DNA from: Selaginella tamariscina
Taxonomy: Eukaryota > Streptophyta > Lycopodiopsida > Selaginellales > Selaginellaceae
Assembly (NCBI GenBank): GCA_003024785.1
Contig: PUQB01000704.1
Coordinates: 36,001-100,000 of the forward strand
Direction of reading: 5' to 3'
DNA length: 64,000 nucleotides
Both the position numbers and the translations under genes were made by a program. The notes under the pieces were generated by a model that searched no databases, had not been told where the DNA came from, and was given only the letters and a program-made list of their open reading frames with translations. Shown here in pieces: positions 63,548-64,000 of the stretch (within the stretch, counting starts at the first letter, position 1; each line of letters begins with the position of its first letter).

Positions 63548-63810
63548 ACACAATGGGTTTCTTATATTCAAATTTGTAATGTGAAGTTTAAAACTAAATT
63601 ACATACATTTAGATATATAGTATAATATCTTAACAAATATAAGTCAAGAGAGAGTGCTGAAGTAAACAATTATATTATATAGCTATTATATAATTTATTT
63701 AGTAATTGAATAGAAAATTTAAATATATATATTAAAGTGCTTCTAAACTCAAAAAGAATATACTCTGTTCTATCTAGAAGCCACGCATCTCTAGAGATCT
63801 AATCGATTAA

Positions 63811-63864
63811 ATGGCACCCGATGTTCCTTCTGTAACTCTAACACTGGAGGAAGACCATACTCAG
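63811..63864 (+). CDS. First exon of a gene continuing beyond the window (partial)
   Basis: ATG at 63811 opens MAPDVPSVTLTLEEDHTQ, ending CAG|GTACAC, a good donor in phase 0. Leader sequence ahead of it is GC-richer (CTAGAAGCCACGCATCTCTA). Family not recognisable from 18 residues. The second exon is not visible before the end. Confidence 0.4.
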
Positions 63865-64000
63865 GTACACTCTAATACAGAAATTCTATTTATTTATTTA
63901 TCTATTTTTTTTAAAATTTTATATTTTAGGCCAAAATGTCAAATATCCTTCACATAAGAAAACCAAAGCTTTTTTTGTGTTGGGTAAGCTCTATTTGTGT

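Overview
The window is nuclear DNA from a land plant. The intergenic DNA is very AT-rich and full of (TG)n/(AC)n/(AT)n microsatellites, and the genes have many introns. The gene set is plant-typical: a VAP27-type MSP-domain protein, a class VIIIb-like bHLH factor, a G-type (bulb) lectin receptor, a TGD2-type plastid Mce protein, FAM91 and an At4g09670-type Gfo/Idh/MocA oxidoreductase. An intronless Crinkler/RHS-like NTPase gene hints at, but does not prove, a non-flowering lineage; I cannot name the species. I found no rRNA, tRNA or CRISPR.

Layout. 1-3.5 kb: AT-rich noncoding. 3.5-4.9 kb (-): VAP27-like gene. 6.4-7.2 kb (+): UPF0643-like gene. 7.7-9.3 kb (+): bHLH gene. 11.65-15.13 kb (-): decayed PIF/Harbinger transposon with both ORFs and terminal inverted repeats. 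16.2-18.5 kb (+): G-type lectin receptor-like protein without kinase. 19.2-21.8 kb (-): unrecognised gene with a PDZ-like segment. 22.9-26.0 kb (-): probable plastid protein resembling At4g28740/DUF3598. 26.6-36.1 kb: a nest of LTR retrotransposon pieces, including a solo LTR with perfect 5-bp target duplication inside a Ty3/Gypsy element. 38.1-39.7 kb (+): Crinkler/RHS-like gene. 41.0-47.1 kb: two degenerate minisatellite arrays in opposite orientation around a block of 0.5-0.7 kb repeats. 47.8-50.3 kb (+): TGD2-like. 52.0-52.4 kb (+): small basic protein. 53.4-59.5 kb (+): FAM91, 18 exons. 60.7-62.8 kb (+): oxidoreductase. 63.8 kb: first exon of a gene that runs off the window.

The genes are ordinary, mostly unrelated plant loci. 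Membrane contact and trafficking recur (VAP27, TGD2, FAM91), but nothing suggests a cluster.

The main caution for a user: nearly every gene, including conserved housekeeping ones, contains single-base frame breaks, many of them at homopolymers. I list the positions. Because they affect almost all loci and preserve splice sites and protein homology on both sides, I think most are consensus-sequence indels rather than true pseudogenes. Gene spans below run across these breaks, and exon borders were read by hand from splice sites and reading phase.
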